A stretch of 64,000 bases of DNA from Toxonevra muliebris (GCA_963691655.1 CAVNUY010000012.1:186001-250000), one strand, 5' to 3'. Shown: positions 44,416 through 58,579, counted from the stretch's first letter. The notes: generated from the sequence alone by a model not told the origin. Numbers and translations are program-made.

Positions 44416-47283
44416 CAGTGATGTTACACGTACAGTAATTACGTTTTTGTACGGTAATTTGGGGTAGCGTACAGTAGGACAGTAATTGCTCAGAAAAGTA
44501 ACGTAATTTAAAAAATGTAGGGTAAAAATTGACAAAAACACAGTAATTTTAAAAATGCAACAGAAATCCTTAACACACATGCTAAACTTAATAATTTTTG
44601 GACTCGGAAAACTACTAGCTTTTGCTTTATTACTTTTTGCGAGATTGTCCTTCAGAAAATAAAAAATCAACTCTGTGTGGTACCTACCCCACCTTGCATC
44701 ACTGCATAAATATAATGGCGATCAAAGCGTTTTCTGTTTTTGGTTCGCGCGCTTCGTGAGAAATTTGTCTTTGCTGCGTAAATATACTGTTTTTAAGCAT
44801 CTTTTAAAGATAAATGTACATCTTGTAAAAAACAGGTACTAAATTGAATGAAATTAAATATATTTGTATGGTGATTGCATATAAAAGCTTATCATTTTTG
44901 CAGAAAAAATGGGCTCAGAAGAATGCTCGGATGATAAATACAAAATAAGAATACATAAGTATTGCACTTCGTGAGAAAACACCTTCAAATTTGTATGTTA
45001 AAGCCCAAAAGGTTTTTTAATAGATGCAAAATTTGTCGGTTTGATGGAAAAGTTGGTATGAGTGAAATTAAAAACCATGCTCAAAGTCTACGTCACATTA
45101 AAAATGAGAATTCCCTTAAAAAACAAACTTCGATTTGTGATGTTATCAGAGTCGGCGGTAAGCGAAATGAAAAAGAATCTGAGCTCGTTATTGCCAGCTT
45201 TATTGTAAAGCATAATCTCGCTTTTAATACAGCTCCTGATTTCTGAGCGTTATTAAAAAGGATTTCTTTAAATTGTAAATCTATTAAAAATTCATCATCA
45301 CGGTATAAAGCAAACTATGATTTTAAAAAATGTTTTAGGCAAATGTGAAAGGGATAAATTAATAAGTCGTTTACAACAAAATATATTTTCGCTTATAATT
45401 GACGAGTCCACCGATGTAGGAAACTGGAAGCAGTTGCCTTTAGTTGTTCGCCTTTTCAATAATGTAAATTTTTAGGCTGAAGACAAGTTTTTGAGGTGAC
45501 AAGCGACTGCTGAAGCTTTTCCTTTTTCCATCAAAACAACATCCCATGCAAAGAAAATTTAATTGGATTTGCAGCAGATGGTGCAAATAATATGACCGGG
45601 CAACATAACTCTTTTTTTTCAAGATTTAAGGAAATTATTCCATCTTTATTTAGTATAAAATGTGTTTGCCATTCCTTTCATCTATGTGCTTCATACGCTT
45701 GCTCAAAACTTCCAGAATCGTTAGAAAAAGGGTTGCGAAATGTATATAACTACATAAGTTATAGTCATAAAAGAACCTTTGAGCTTAGTACATTTCAGAA
45801 GGTGTGGCACCTAAAACCTCAAAATGATTCACCCTCCAGGAACGCGCAAGCTATCAATAGTTAATTGTGTTAAAAGAGTTTTAAATCATTTTATAGCCCT
45901 CAAAATGTATTTCAAAGTCGAATCACAAATAAATAATATTAGTTCAGCAGAAAACATATTCGAGTGGTTTGAAAATCCGCTGACTAAGTTATATTTGGAG
46001 TTTTTGGAATACATTCTTCCGCTTTTTACTAATTTTAACACAGAAAAGCAATGTGAAAAGGTAAGAATCCATGTACTTTATGAACGAATTAGTCTTATTC
46101 ATATCACAATTTTAGAAAATTTTATTGATTCTAAATATATAAATAATAATTTAATTGGTAATTTAAATTTCGCTGACACCAAATTTCACCTACCTTTAAA
46201 AAAAGTATACCTAGGAGGAAGATTAAACGCATATTTTTTAGGAAACGTTTTGGATGTTGAAGCAGAAAACTTTTTGCCTGAATTTCTATATTGAAGGTAT
46301 TTTACAAATAAAAAAATGATTTCCGATTGGCACTCAAAAAGCACAAGTTTTTAAACTTCTTAACATTTTGAATCCATTACATTTCAATGAAAACGTTTTC
46401 CCCATGTCATTACAGAAGATGATCTAAATGATTTGGATAATGAATTTCGTCTTATTAGAAATTTGACAAATATTGAAAAAGATGATATTATGGAATTTTG
46501 GAAAAATGTTTTTGATATAAAGAAAGGTGATGATTCCTTAATGACTCCACATCTCAAAAAGTTACTGAAACATATATTTTCCTTGCCACATAGTTCGGCA
46601 ATAGTAGAAAGAATTTTTTCCATAATCAATTTAAACAAAACTAAAATAAGAAATAGGTTGGATACATCCACATTACATAGATGGTATTTTACTTTCGAAA
46701 AATTTTATTGATGAAAATGAAGAGATTGTGGTAATATCACTTTTGAAAACAATCTCTTTCAATTGTTAAGTAAAACTATGTATGACCACCATACCAATTA
46801 AAATAATTTTGAAACCTTCAAAGTTCCTTATTGAATGTAATAAATTATGTGTTTATGTAGTACTTATGATACAAAAAGTTCATGTTTGGTATAAAACTTT
46901 TAATTTTTCTGTTTTTAAAAATATACTTATCATTTTAAAAAAGTTGATTCTGAAATGCAATAATAACTATATATTCCTATATTAAATGTGTATGCATGAA
47001 AAAAAGTTAAGGTTATGTAAATATGCTAAAAGTCCGTTTTTATGGCAATGTATTATTTTTTTTTATATATATATAAGTATGTACATACTATAAGCCTGAA
47101 AACAAAAATTGTTTTTTTTTAATGTAACGAATGGAATTATAATTGTTTTGTCACTTCTTCAATAAAAATATGGTGTTTTTATTAATCTAGATTTTTTTTT
47201 TAAACTTAGAGTAATTTTGTCTGAAAAACGGAATTTTTTTTGGAAGGAGACAGTAATTTTGCCTTTTTAATGTAACATCCCTG
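44416..47283 (+). mobile_element. hAT transposon in unit 1, 2868 bp
   Basis: TIRs CAGTGATGTTACA and, reversed, CAGGGATGTTACA. TSD GTTATAGC on the left (44408-44415) and CTTATAGC on the right (47284-47291) in this copy; units 2-4 have a perfect GTTATAGC on both sides. It carries a decayed hAT transposase gene. Confidence 0.9.
44909..46711 (+). pseudogene. hAT transposase, unit 1
   Basis: An ATG at 44909, right after a splice-acceptor-like TTTTTGCAG, opens MGSEECSDDKY. A zinc finger of BED/C2H2 type follows, CKICRFDGKVGMSEIKNH and LRH. The catalytic domain shows IIDESTDVGN (first Asp) and FAADGANNMTGQHNSF (second Asp), then CVCHSFHLCASYACSKLPES. HPPGTRKLSIVNCVKR stands where hAT proteins usually have TRWLS. 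The C-terminal dimerisation region is readable: LPHSSAIVERIFSIINLNKT. At least four frame changes or stops (about 44972, 45246, 45555, 45864) break it. This copy also lacks about 25 bp near 46393. Dead, but all domains are recognisable. Confidence 0.85.
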
Positions 47284-47314
47284 CTTATAGCATTCATGTC
47301 CGCGAACGTGTTAA

Positions 47315-47527
47315 GGTCACAGATGTGGTAAGTGCTAGTATCGATGGAAGACAAGACAATAACGCAATACATTTTTATAAACATATAAAAATAAGTTTAA
47401 AATAAAAAAATAAAACAATAAAAATTTTTTTCTTATTTAAAATGATTTAAAACCAATTTAACATATTCCTTATGTACATACATTTATTGCTTTTTTCTCG
47501 TCTCTTCCAAAAGTGGTAACCATCCAT
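47315..47527. other. unit spacer, no gene
   Basis: AT-rich link between the TTAA element and the mariner remnant in each unit. Confidence 0.5.
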
Positions 47528-47529
47528 TA

Positions 47530-48201
47530 GGGACATAACAATTTTATCTATTAATAAAACACAGAATTTTTTGAGATATTGAGTTAATATTTATTGTGGG
47601 CACTACACACAAGCATTACACTTTATGAATGAAATTTACAGCGATCAATTCTTTGTACCCAATTTTCGACCACTCTCGCACACATTTCGACCGAAACGTT
47701 GACAATTTCGCGTTTGATATTGTCTTTGAGCTCGTCTAAAGTTGCTGGCTTGTTGGCATAGACCAGTGATTTGATATAGCCCCATAAAAAGAAATCCAAT
47801 GGCCATTCCACCAGAACATTTCTCGAGATAACACGTTCACCGGATTTGCCTTTCAATAAATCGATTGTGACGCATGCTGTGTGCCTAGTGGCACCGTCTT
47901 GTTGAAACCACATATCGTTGATGTCAAGTTCATTCAATTCTGGCCACAAATAATCGTCCAACATAACACGATAGTGCTCTCCATTGACGGTAACATGACT
48001 GTCGTTTTCGCTGTAAACGGGCTCGTGATAGTCATATGATCAAATCTAATTTCATTCATAAAATGTAATGCTTGTGTGTAGGTAGTGCCCACAATAAATT
48101 TGAACTCAATATCTCAAAAAATTCTGTGTGTAGTGCCCACAACAAATTTGAACTCAATATCTCAAAAAATTCTGTGTTAATAGATAAAATTGCTATGTCC
48201 T
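47530..48201 (-). mobile_element. mariner-type element, internally deleted, unit 1
   Basis: TIRs open GGGACATAACAATTTTATC (47530) and, reversed, AGGACATAGCAATTTTATC (to 48201), flanked by TA (47528-47529 and 48202-48203). The right TIR contains a 48-bp tandem duplication (48082-48129 and 48130-48177). 672 bp against about 1.3 kb for intact relatives. Confidence 0.8.
47623..47964 (-). pseudogene. mariner transposase fragment, unit 1
   Basis: MWFQQDGATRHTACVTIDLL carries the second catalytic Asp of a Tc1/mariner DDE enzyme. The text then runs ISRNVLVEWPLDFFLWGYIK, whereas relatives have about eight residues with the third catalytic Asp (in a CDLTP motif) between WP and LDFFLWG. They are deleted. 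The N-terminal DNA-binding half is also missing. It ends WVQRIDRCKFHS, shortened by a 36-bp loss compared with unit 2. Confidence 0.8.
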
Positions 48202-48203
48202 TA

Positions 48204-48481
48204 ATGGAAAACCCTTTAAAATTTTGCAGGTTCACATTTGCCTCACAATGCGCAGATATCATCTTTTAAATTTTCAAGCACTACCACCGATATCAACTAC
48301 GCTTAATTGGTTAGTCACTTAAGAAAACTGCGAGCTTGTTAGGTATCATATTGAAGGCATGTGAAAGCAGTACCACAATTTCATCCAAATTTCACTGGTC
48401 TAGATTTTTCAAAATATTATTATTTTTTTTATATTTCAAAAGTATAGGCTTTTAAAAGTATACTATAAAATTTTCAAAAAA
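48204..48481. other. unit end, no gene
   Basis: AT-rich sequence from the mariner to the unit junction; same in units 2 and 3. Confidence 0.5.
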
Positions 48482-49895
48482 GAAAGCCCATGTCTTTTCC
48501 TTTGATAACTTTGATGTCCAAAAGTGGGCTGAGGATTGTTTATCTATTAAAATGAACGTATAGTAACTCGACACACCTTATCTCGTTCAAATTTGGTGTG
48601 GTAACTACTACCCAATTTGAATAAACTTTGGCAGGTTTGAGCCCGATCGATGTTAAGAGTGGGTTCCCTTGAAATGAAATCTCCCATGTGTCATAAGAAT
48701 TCCGGATTCAGAAAGTACATTTTTAATAATGTACGAATCCTATAAAAATTGGTTAAGTTTTGGACTGAGAAAGTTCAGGGTCGCCCTAAAATAACACTTA
48801 CCGAGATAAATTTCAAGGTATTATTCGTTTTTGTAAAATGTTTATATAAAAAGTGCGTGTCGCGCTGTTATAATATGAAAATATACCGTTGCGGGGAATT
48901 TGATCGAAAATCGGGGAGTTTCCCGAGGGCTATCGGGGAGAAAGAAAAAGTTAGTTGGCATCCCTGCAAACAAACAAACTCCGCTCGTATTTTAATTTCT
49001 CCCTCTCTTCTCTTTTTCTCTCTTCTCTTTGTTATTTAGAGTAGCACGGTTATGCCGCGCAGTAGTGTGAGCGAGAGGGGAACTGGACATTACAGTTATC
49101 TTACATCTTACGTTACAGTTATTCTTACATTTTACACATTTGAAATTTTACCCATACCGTGAGCTAAAATGTTTACACATCAAAAATATTACATATATGA
49201 AAAACGCGGAAAACTACAGTTTAAAATTTGTAAACTATTAAAATAAGCTCCGTCAATTTGTTTCTTAGTCACTGAATTACCATGTTTTTATAAAAATTAT
49301 TAAGTAATTTTTTAAACAGCAGTCTCACAACCAAACAACAAAAGGGTGGCAAAACAAAATGTATTTATCCATAAAATATTAGTATTTCCAATAAAATGCA
49401 ACAGTGCATCTTCGGCAACCCCATTTTATTTGAAGTGATGTAGGTTTTTTCCGTCAGCAAAATATGTATAAGTGAAATATGTTCATACTGTCGCGAAGCG
49501 ACCCTGCCCCTCTAGTATTGAATAAATTTTTAAAAAATAAAGAAACAAAATTATTATAAAATTCTTATATTTTAAAAAAATATTACAGTTTTATTTTATA
49601 TCGATGGTTAACACGTTCGCGGACACTCAAAATTGTATCGAGGTGCAAAAAAAAACATGGCGGCTCTCTTAAAGTAATCGTAATATTTAAATTTTGATTA
49701 TACACGTTTTTTCCAAGGTGTAACAATATCACATTTTACTAGTTATATACACTGAAAACTAAAGCACTACATAGATCAGTTCAGTTGTGGATTATGTGGA
49801 TGCTATATAGAATTGAATGTCGAAATTGGTATTCTTGATTTGAATACTATAGCATTCACGTCATATTGTGACACCATGAAAATGAATGTTATAGC

Positions 49896-52790
49896 CAGTG
49901 ATGTTACACGTACAGTAATTACGTTTTTGTACGGTAATTTGGGGTAGCGTACAGTAGGACAGTAATTGCTCAGAAAAGTAACGTAATTTAAAAAATGTAG
50001 GGTAAAAATTGACAAAAACACAGTAATTTTAAAAATGCAACAGAAATTCTTAACACACATGCTAAACTTAATAATTTTTGGACTCGGAAAACTACTAGCT
50101 TTTGCTTTATTACTTTTTGCGAGATTGCCCTTCAGAAAATAAAAAATCAACTCTGTGTGGTACCTACCCCACCTTGCATCACTGCATAAATATAATGGCG
50201 ATCAAAGCGTTTTCTGTTTTTGGTTCGCGCGCTTCGTGAGAAATTTGTCCTTGCTGCGTAAATATACTGTTTTTAAGCATCTTTTAAAGATAAATGTACA
50301 TCTTGTAAAAAACAGGTACTAAATTGAACGAAATTAAATATATTTGTATGGTGATTGCATATAAAAGCTTATCATTTTTGCAGAAAAAATGGGCTCAGAA
50401 GAATGCCCGGATGATAAATACATAAGTATTGCACTTCGTGAGAAAACACCTTCAAATTTGTATGTTAAAGCCCAAAAGGTTTTTTAATAGATGCAAAATT
50501 TGTCGGTTTGATGGAAAAGTTGGTATGAGTGAAATTAAAAACCATGCTCAAAGTCTACGTCACATTAAAAATGAGAATTCCCTTAAAAAACAAACCTCGA
50601 TTTGTGATGTTATCAGAGTCGGCGGTAAGCGAAATGAAAAAGAATCTGAGCTCGTTATTGCCAGCTTTATTGTAAAGCATAATCTCGCTTTTAATACAGC
50701 TCCTGATTTCTGAGCGTTATTAAAAAGGATTTCTTTAAATTGTAAATCTATTGAAAATTCATCATCACGGTATAAAGCAAACTATGATTGTAAAAAATGT
50801 TTTAGGTAAATGTTAAAGGGATAAATTAATAAGTCGTTTACAACAAAATATATTTTCGCTTATAATTGACGAGTCCACCGATGTAGGAAACTTGAAGCAG
50901 TTGCCTTTAGTTGTTCGCCTTTTCAATAATGTAAATTTTAAGGCTGAAGACAAGTTTTTGAGGTTGATTGAGGTGACTGAAGCGACTGCTGAAGATTTTC
51001 CTTTTTCCATCAAAACAACATCCCATGCAAAGAAAATTTAATTGGATTTGCAGCAGATGGTGCAAATAATATGACCGGGCAACATAACTCTTTTTGTTCA
51101 AGATTTAAGGAAATTATTCCATCTTTATTTAGTATAAAATGTGTTTGCCATTCCTTTCATCTATGTGCTTCATACGCTTGCTCAAAACTTCCAGAATCGT
51201 TAGAAAAAGGGTTGCGAAATGTATATAACTACATAAGTTATAGTCATAAAAGAACCTTTGAGCTTAGTACATTTCAGAAGGTGTGGCACCTAAAACCTCA
51301 AAATGATTCACCCTTCAGGAACGCGCAAGCTATCAATAGTTAATTGTGTTAGAAGAGTTTTAAATAATTTTATAGCCCTCAAAATGTATTTCAAAGTCGA
51401 ATCACAAATAAATAAAATTAGTTCAGCAGAAAACATATTCGAGTGGTTTGAAAATCCGCTGACTAAGTTATATTTGGAGTTTTTGGAATACATTCTTCCG
51501 CTTTTTACTAACTTTAACACAGAAAAGCAATGTGAAAAGGTAAGAATCCATGTACTTTATGAACGAATTAGTCTTATTCATATCACAATTTTAGAAAATT
51601 TTATTGATCCTAAATGTATAAATAATAATTTAATTGGTAATTTAAATTTCGCTGACACCAAATTTCACCTACCTTTAAAAAAAGTATACCTAGGAGGAAT
51701 ATTAAACGCATATTTTTTAGGAAACGTTTTGGATGTTGAAGCAGAAAACTTTTTGCCTGAATTTCTATATTGAAGGTATTTTACAAATAAAAAAATGATT
51801 TCCGATTGGCGCTCAAAAAGCACAAGTTTTTAAACTTCTTAACATTTTGAATCCATTACATTTCAATGAAAATGTATCTATTGCACCATTAGCTGCACGT
51901 TTTCCCCATGTCATTACAGAAGATGATCTAAATGATTTGGATAATGAATTTCGTCTTATTAGAAATTTGACAAATATTGAAAAAGATGATATTATGGAAT
52001 TTTGGAAAAATGTTTTTGATATAAAGAAAGGTGATGATTCCTTAATGACTCCACATCTCAAAAAGTTACTGAAACATATATTTTCCTTGCCACATAGTTC
52101 GGCAATAGTAGAAAGAATTTTTTCCATAATCAATTTAAACAAAACTAAAATAAGAAATAGGTTGGATACATCCACATTACATAGATGGTATTTTACTTTC
52201 GAAAAATTTTATTGATGAAAATGAAGAGATTGTGGTAATATCACTTTTGAAAACAATCTCTTTCAATTGTTAAGTAAAACTATGTATGACCACCATACCA
52301 ATTAAAATAATTTTGAAACCTTCAAAGTTCCTTATTGAATGTAATAAATTATGTGTTTATGTAGTACTTATGATACAAAAAGTTCATGTTTGGTATAAAA
52401 CTTTTAATTTTTCTGTTTTTAAAAATATACTTATCATTTTAAAAAAGTTGATTCTGAAATGCAATAATAACTATATATTCCTATATTAAATGTGTATGCA
52501 TGAAAAAAAGTTAAGGTTATGTAAATATGCTAAAAGTCCGTTTTTTATGGCAATGTATTATTTTTTTTTATATATATATAAGTATGTACATACTATAAGC
52601 CTGAAAACAAAAATTGTTTTTTTTTTTAATGTAACGAATGGAATTATAATTGTTTTGTCTCTTTTTCAATAAAAATATGGTGTTTTTATTAATCTAGATT
52701 TTTTTTTTAAACTTAGAGTAATTTTGTCTGAAAAACGGAATTTTTTTTGGAAGGAGACAGTAATTTTGCCTTTTTAATGTAACATCCCTG
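49896..52790 (+). mobile_element. hAT transposon in unit 2
   Basis: As in unit 1, with perfect TSD GTTATAGC (49888-49895 and 52791-52798). The transposase pseudogene runs 50389-52215. Here the N-terminal frame is longer (to KTPSNLYVKAQKVF) because the 10-base insertion of the other units is absent. Confidence 0.9.
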
Positions 52791-53037
52791 GTTATAGCAT
52801 TCATATCAGCGAACGTGTTAAGGTCACAGATGTGGTAAGTGCTAGTATCGATGGAAGACAAGACAATAACGCAATAAACTTTTATAAACATATAAAAATA
52901 AGTTTAAAATAAAAAAAATAAAACAATAAACATTTTTTTCTTATTTAAAATGATTTAAAACCAATTTAACATATTCCTTATGTACATACATTTATTGCTT
53001 TTTTCTCGTCTCTTCCAAAAGTGGTGACCATCCATTA

Positions 53038-53744
53038 GGGACATAACAATTTTATCTATTAATAAAACACAGAATTTTTTGAGATATTGAGTTAAAATTT
53101 ATTGTGGGTACTACACACAAGCATTACACTTTATGAATGAAATTCGATTTCGATCATATGACCACCACGATCCCCTTTACAGCGATCAATTCTTTGGACC
53201 CAATTTTCGACCACTCTCGCACACATTTCGACCGAAACGTTGACAATTTCGCGTTTGATATTGTCTTTGAGCTCGTCTAAAGTTGCTGGCTTGTTGGCAT
53301 AGACCAGTGATTTGATATAGCCCCATAAAAAGAAATCCAATGGCCATTCCACCAGAACATTTCTCGAGATAACACGTTCACCGGATTTGCCTTTCAATAA
53401 ATCGATTGTGACGCATGCTGTGTGCCTAGTGGCACCGTCTTGTTGAAACCACATATCGTTGATGTCAAGTTCATTCAATTCTGGCCACAAATAATCGTCC
53501 AACATAACACGATAGTGCTCTCCATTGACGGTAACATGACGGTCGTTTTCGCTGTAAACTAGCTCGTGATGGTCATATGATCAAATCTAATTTCATTCAT
53601 AAAATGTAATGCTTGTGTGTAGGTAGTGCCCACAATAAATTTGAACTCAATATCTCAAAAAATTCTGTGTGTAGTGCCCACAACAAATTTGAACTCAATA
53701 TCTCAAAAAATTCTGTGTTAATAGATAAAATTGCTATGTCCTTA
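53038..53744 (-). mobile_element. mariner-type element, unit 2
   Basis: As in unit 1 but with 36 bp more near 53144-53180, giving the C-terminus RCKGDRGGHMIEIEFHS (frame 53131-53505). TA flanks at 53036 and 53745. The third catalytic Asp is missing here too. Confidence 0.8.
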
Positions 53745-55430
53745 ATGGAAAACCCTTTAAAATTTTGCAGGTTCACATTTGCCTCACAATGCGCAGATAT
53801 CATCTTTTAAATTTTCAAGCACTACCACCGATATCAACTACGCTTAATTGGTTAGTCACTTAAGAAAACTGCGAGCTTGTTAGGTATCATATTGAAGGCA
53901 TGTGAAAGCAGTACCACAATTTCATCCAAATTTCACTGGTCTAGATTTTTCAAAATATTATTATTTTTTTTATATTTCAAAAGTATAGGCTTTTAAAAGT
54001 ATACTATAAAATTTTCAAAAAAGATGTCTTTTCCTTTGATAACTTTGATGTCCAAAAGTGGGCTGAGGATTGTTTATCTATTAAAATGAACGTATAGTAA
54101 CTCGACACACCTTATCTCGTTCAAATTTGGTGTGGTAACTACTACCCAATTTGAATAAACTTTGGCAGGTTTGAGCCCGATCGATGTTAAGAGTGGGTTC
54201 CCTTGAAATGAAATCTCCCATGTGTCATAAGAATTCCGGATTCAGAAAGTACATTTTTAATAATGTACGAATCCTATAAAAATTGGTTAAGTTTTGGACC
54301 GAGAAAGTTCAGGGTCGCCCTAAAATAACACTTACCGAGATAAATTTCAAGGTATTATTCGTTTTTGTAAAATGTTTATATAAAAAGTGCGTGTCGCGCT
54401 GTTATAATATGAAAATATACCGTTGCGGGGAATTTGATCGAAAATCGGGGAGTTTCCCGAGGGCTATCGGGGAGAAAGAAAAAGTTAGTTGGCATCCCTG
54501 CAAACAAACAAACTCCGCTCGTATTTTAATTTCTCCCTCTCTTCTCTTTTTCTCTCTTCTCTTTGTTATTTAGAGTAGCACAGTTATGCCGCGCAGTAGT
54601 GTGAGCGAGAGGGGAACTGGACATTACAGTTATCTTACATCTTACGTTACAGTTATTCTTACATTTTACACATTTGAAATTTTACCCATACCGTGAGCTA
54701 AAATGTTTACACATCAAAAATATTACATATATGAAAAACGCGGAAAACTACTGTTTAAAATTTGTAAACTATTAAAATAAGCTCCGTCAATTTGTTTCTT
54801 AGTCACTGAATTACCATGTTTTTATAAAAATTATTAAGTAATTTTTTAAACAGCAGTCTCACAACCAAACAACAAAAGGGTGGCAAAACAAAATGTATTT
54901 ATCCATAAAATATTAGTATTTTCCAATAAAATGCAACAGTGCATCTTCGGCAAACCCATTTTATTTGAAGTGATGTAGGTTTTTTCCGTCAGCAAAATAT
55001 GTATAAGTGAAATATGTTCATACTGTCGCGAAGCGACCCTGCCCCTCTAGTATTGAATAAATTTTTAAAAAATAAAGAAACAAAATTATTATAAAATTCT
55101 TATATTTTAAAAAAATATTACAGTTTTATTTTATATCGATGGTTAACACGTTCGCGGACACTCAAAATTGTATCGAGGTGCAAAAAAAAACATGGCGGCT
55201 CTCTTAAAGTAATCGTAATATTTAAATTTTGATTATACACGTTTTTTCCAAGGTGTAACAATATCACATTTTACTAGTTATATACACTGAAAACTAAAGC
55301 ACTACATAGATCAGTTCAGTTGTGGATTATGTGGATGCTATATAGAATTGAATGTCGAAATTGGTATTCTTGATTTGAATACTATAGCATTCACGTCATA
55401 TTGTGACACCATGAAAATGAATGTTATAGC

Positions 55431-58332
55431 CAGTGATGTTACACGTACAGTAATTACGTTTTTGTACGGTAATTTGGGGTAGCGTACAGTAGGACAGTAA
55501 TTGCTCAGAAAAGTAACGTAATTTAAAAAATGTAGGGTAAAAATTGACAAAAACACAGTAATTTTAAAAATGCAACAGAAATTCTTAGCACACATGCTAA
55601 ACTTAATAATTTTTGGACTCGGAAAACTACTAGCTTTTGCTTTATTACTTTTTGCGAGATTGTCCTTCAGAAAATAAAAAATCAACTCTGTGTGGTACCT
55701 ACCCCACCTTGCATCACTGCATAAATATAATGGCGATCAAAGCGTTTTCTGTTTTTGGTTCGCGCGCTTCGTGAGAAATTTGTCCTTGCTGCGTAAATAT
55801 ACTGTTTTAAGCATCTTTTAAAGATAAATGTACATCTTGTAAAAAACAGGTACTAAATTGAATGAAATTAAATATATTTGTATGGTGATTGCATATAAAA
55901 GCTTATCATTTTTGCAGAAAAAATGGGCTCAGAAGAATGCTCGGATGATAAATACAAAATAAGAATACATAAGTATTGCACTTCGTGAGAAAACACCTTC
56001 AAATTTGTATGTTAAAGCCCAAAAGGTTTTTTAATAGATGCAAAATTTGTCGGTTTGATGGAAAAGTTGGTATGAGTGAAATTAAAAACCATGCTCAAAG
56101 TCTACGTCACATTAAAAATGAGAATTCCCTTAAAAAACAAACCTCGATTTGTGATGTTATCAGAGTCGGCGGTAAGCGAAATGAAAAAGAATCTGAGCTC
56201 GTTATTGCCAGCTTTATTGTAAAGCATAATCTCGCTTTTAATACAGCTCCTGATTTCTGAGCGTTATTAAAAAGGATTTCTTTAAATTGTAAATCTATTG
56301 AAAATTCATCATCACGGTATAAAGCAAACTATGATTGTAAAAAATGTTTTAGGCAAATGTGAAAGGGATAAATTAAGTCGTTTACAACAAAATATATTTT
56401 CGCTTATAATTGACGAGTCCACCGATGTAGGAAACTTGAAGCAGTTGCCTTTAGTTGTTCGCCTTTTCAATAATGTAAATTTTAAGGCTGAAGACAAGTT
56501 TTTGAGGTTGATTGAGGTGACTGAAGCGACTGCTGAAGCTTTTCCTTTTTCCATCAAAACAACATCCCATGCAAAGAAAATTTAATTGGATTTGCAGCAG
56601 ATGGTGCAAATAATATGACCGGGCAACATAACTCTTTTTGTTCAAGATTTAAGGAAATTATTCCATCTTTATTTAGTATAAAATGTGTTTGCCATTGCTT
56701 TCATCTATGTGCTTTATATGCTTGCTCAAAACTTCCAGAATCGTTAGAAAAAGGGTTGCGAAATGTATATAACTACATAAGTTATAGTCATAAAAGAACC
56801 TTAGAGCTTAGTACATTTCAGAAGGTGTGGCACCTAAAACCTCAAAATGATTCACCCTTCAGGAACGCGCAAGCTATCAATAGTTAATTGTGTTAAAAGA
56901 GTTTTAAATAATTTTATAGCCCTCAAAATGTATTTCAAAGTCGAATCACAAATAAATAAAATTAGTTCAGCAGAAAACATATTCGAGTGGTTTGAAAATC
57001 CGCTGACTAAGTTATATTTGGAGTTTTTGGAATACATTCTTCCGCTTTTTACTAACTTTAACACAGAAAAGCAATGTGAAAAGGTAAGAATCCATGTACT
57101 TTATGAACGAATTAGTCTTATTCATATCACAATTTTAGAAAATTTTATTGATCCTAAATATATAAATAATAATTTAATTGGTAATTTAAATTTCGCTGAC
57201 ACCAAATTTCACCTACCTTTAAAAAAAGTATACCTAGGAGGAATATTAAACGCATATTTTTTAGGAAACGTTTTGGATGTTGAAGCAGAAAACTTTTTGC
57301 CTGAATTTCTATATTGAAGGTATTTTACAAATAAAAAAATGATTTCCGATTGGCACTCAAAAAGCACAAGTTTTTAAACTTCTTAACATTTTGAATCCAT
57401 TACATTTCAATGAAAATGTATCTATTGCACCATTAGCTGCACGTTTTCCCCATGTCATTACAGAAGATGATCTAAATGATTTGGATAATGAATTTCGTCT
57501 TATTAGAAATTTGACAAATATTGAAAAAGATGATATTATGGAATTTTGGAAAAATGTTTTTGATATAAAGAAAGGTGATGATTCCTTAATGACTCCACAT
57601 CTCAAAAAGTTACTGAAACATATATTTTCCTTGCCACATAGTTCGGCAATAGTAGAAAGAATTTTTTCCATAATCAATTTAAACAAAACTAAAATAAGAA
57701 ATAGGTTGGATACATCCACATTACATAGATGGTATTTTACTTTCGAAAAATTTTATTGATGAAAATGAAGAGATTGTGGTAATATCACTTTTGAAAACAA
57801 TCTCTTTCAATTGTTAAGTAAAACTATGTATGACCACCATACCAATTAAAATAATTTTGAAACCTTCAAAGTTCCTTATTGAATGTAATAAATTATGTGT
57901 TTATGTAGTACTTATGATACAAAAAGTTCATGTTTGGTATAAAACTTTTAATTTTTCTGTTTTTAAAAATATACTTATCATTTTAAAAAAGTTGATTCTG
58001 AAATGCAATAATAACTATATATTCCTATATTAAATGTGTATGCATGAAAAAAAGTTAAGGTTATGTAAATATGCTAAAAGTCCGTTTTTTATGGCAATGT
58101 ATTATTTTTTTTTATATATATATAAGTATGTACATACTATAAGCCTGAAAACAAAAATTGTTTTTTTTTAATGTAACGAATGGAATTATAATTGTTTTGT
58201 CACTTTTTCAATAAAAATATGGTGTTTTTATTAATCTAGATTTTTTTTTTAAACTTAGAGTAATTTTGTCTGAAAAACGGAATTTTTTTTGGAAGGAGAC
58301 AGTAATTTTGCCTTTTTAATGTAACATCCCTG
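55431..58332 (+). mobile_element. hAT transposon in unit 3
   Basis: Perfect TSD GTTATAGC (55423-55430 and 58333-58340). The transposase pseudogene runs 55923-57759 with the shared stops; the IIDESTDVGN segment is longer here because a 4-base loss restores part of the frame. Confidence 0.9.
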
Positions 58333-58579
58333 GTTATAGCATTCATGTCCGCGAACGTGTTAAGGTCACAGATGTGGTAAATGCTAGTATCGATGGAAGA
58401 CAAGACAATAACGCAATACATTTTTATAAACATATAAAAATAAGTTTAAAATAAAAAAAATAAAACAATAAACATTTTTTTCTTATTTAAAATGATTTAA
58501 AACCAATTTAACATATTCCTTATGTACATACATTTATTGCTTTTTTCTCGTCTCTTCCAAAAGTGGTAACCATCCATTA

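Larger units (their letters stand above)
44132..47310. mobile_element. TTAA-flanked (piggyBac-like) element, split by hAT
   Basis: TTAA at 44128-44131 and 47311-47314 flank 14-bp perfect TIRs, CACGTTCGCGGACA and its inverse (47297-47310). Without the nested hAT it is about 300 bp and non-coding. TTAA duplication is the piggyBac signature. Recurs in each unit; the right TIR is mutated in unit 2. Confidence 0.65.
43001..48481 (+). repeat. array unit 1
   Basis: The only unit attached to the complete 1058-bp hAT element. It has a private deletion of about 25 bp near 46393 in the hAT transposase, a loss near 45497, and one TSD base changed (CTTATAGC). Confidence 0.9.
48482..54022 (+). repeat. array unit 2
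   Basis: Lacks the 10-base insertion seen near 44938 in units 1, 3 and 4, and keeps 36 bp in the mariner remnant (53144-53180) that units 1 and 3 lack. Confidence 0.9.

Noticed and set aside
44323..44670. 115-codon minus frame repeated in every unit
   Set aside because: Covers the hAT left end and non-coding sequence; no motif, opposite to the transposase.
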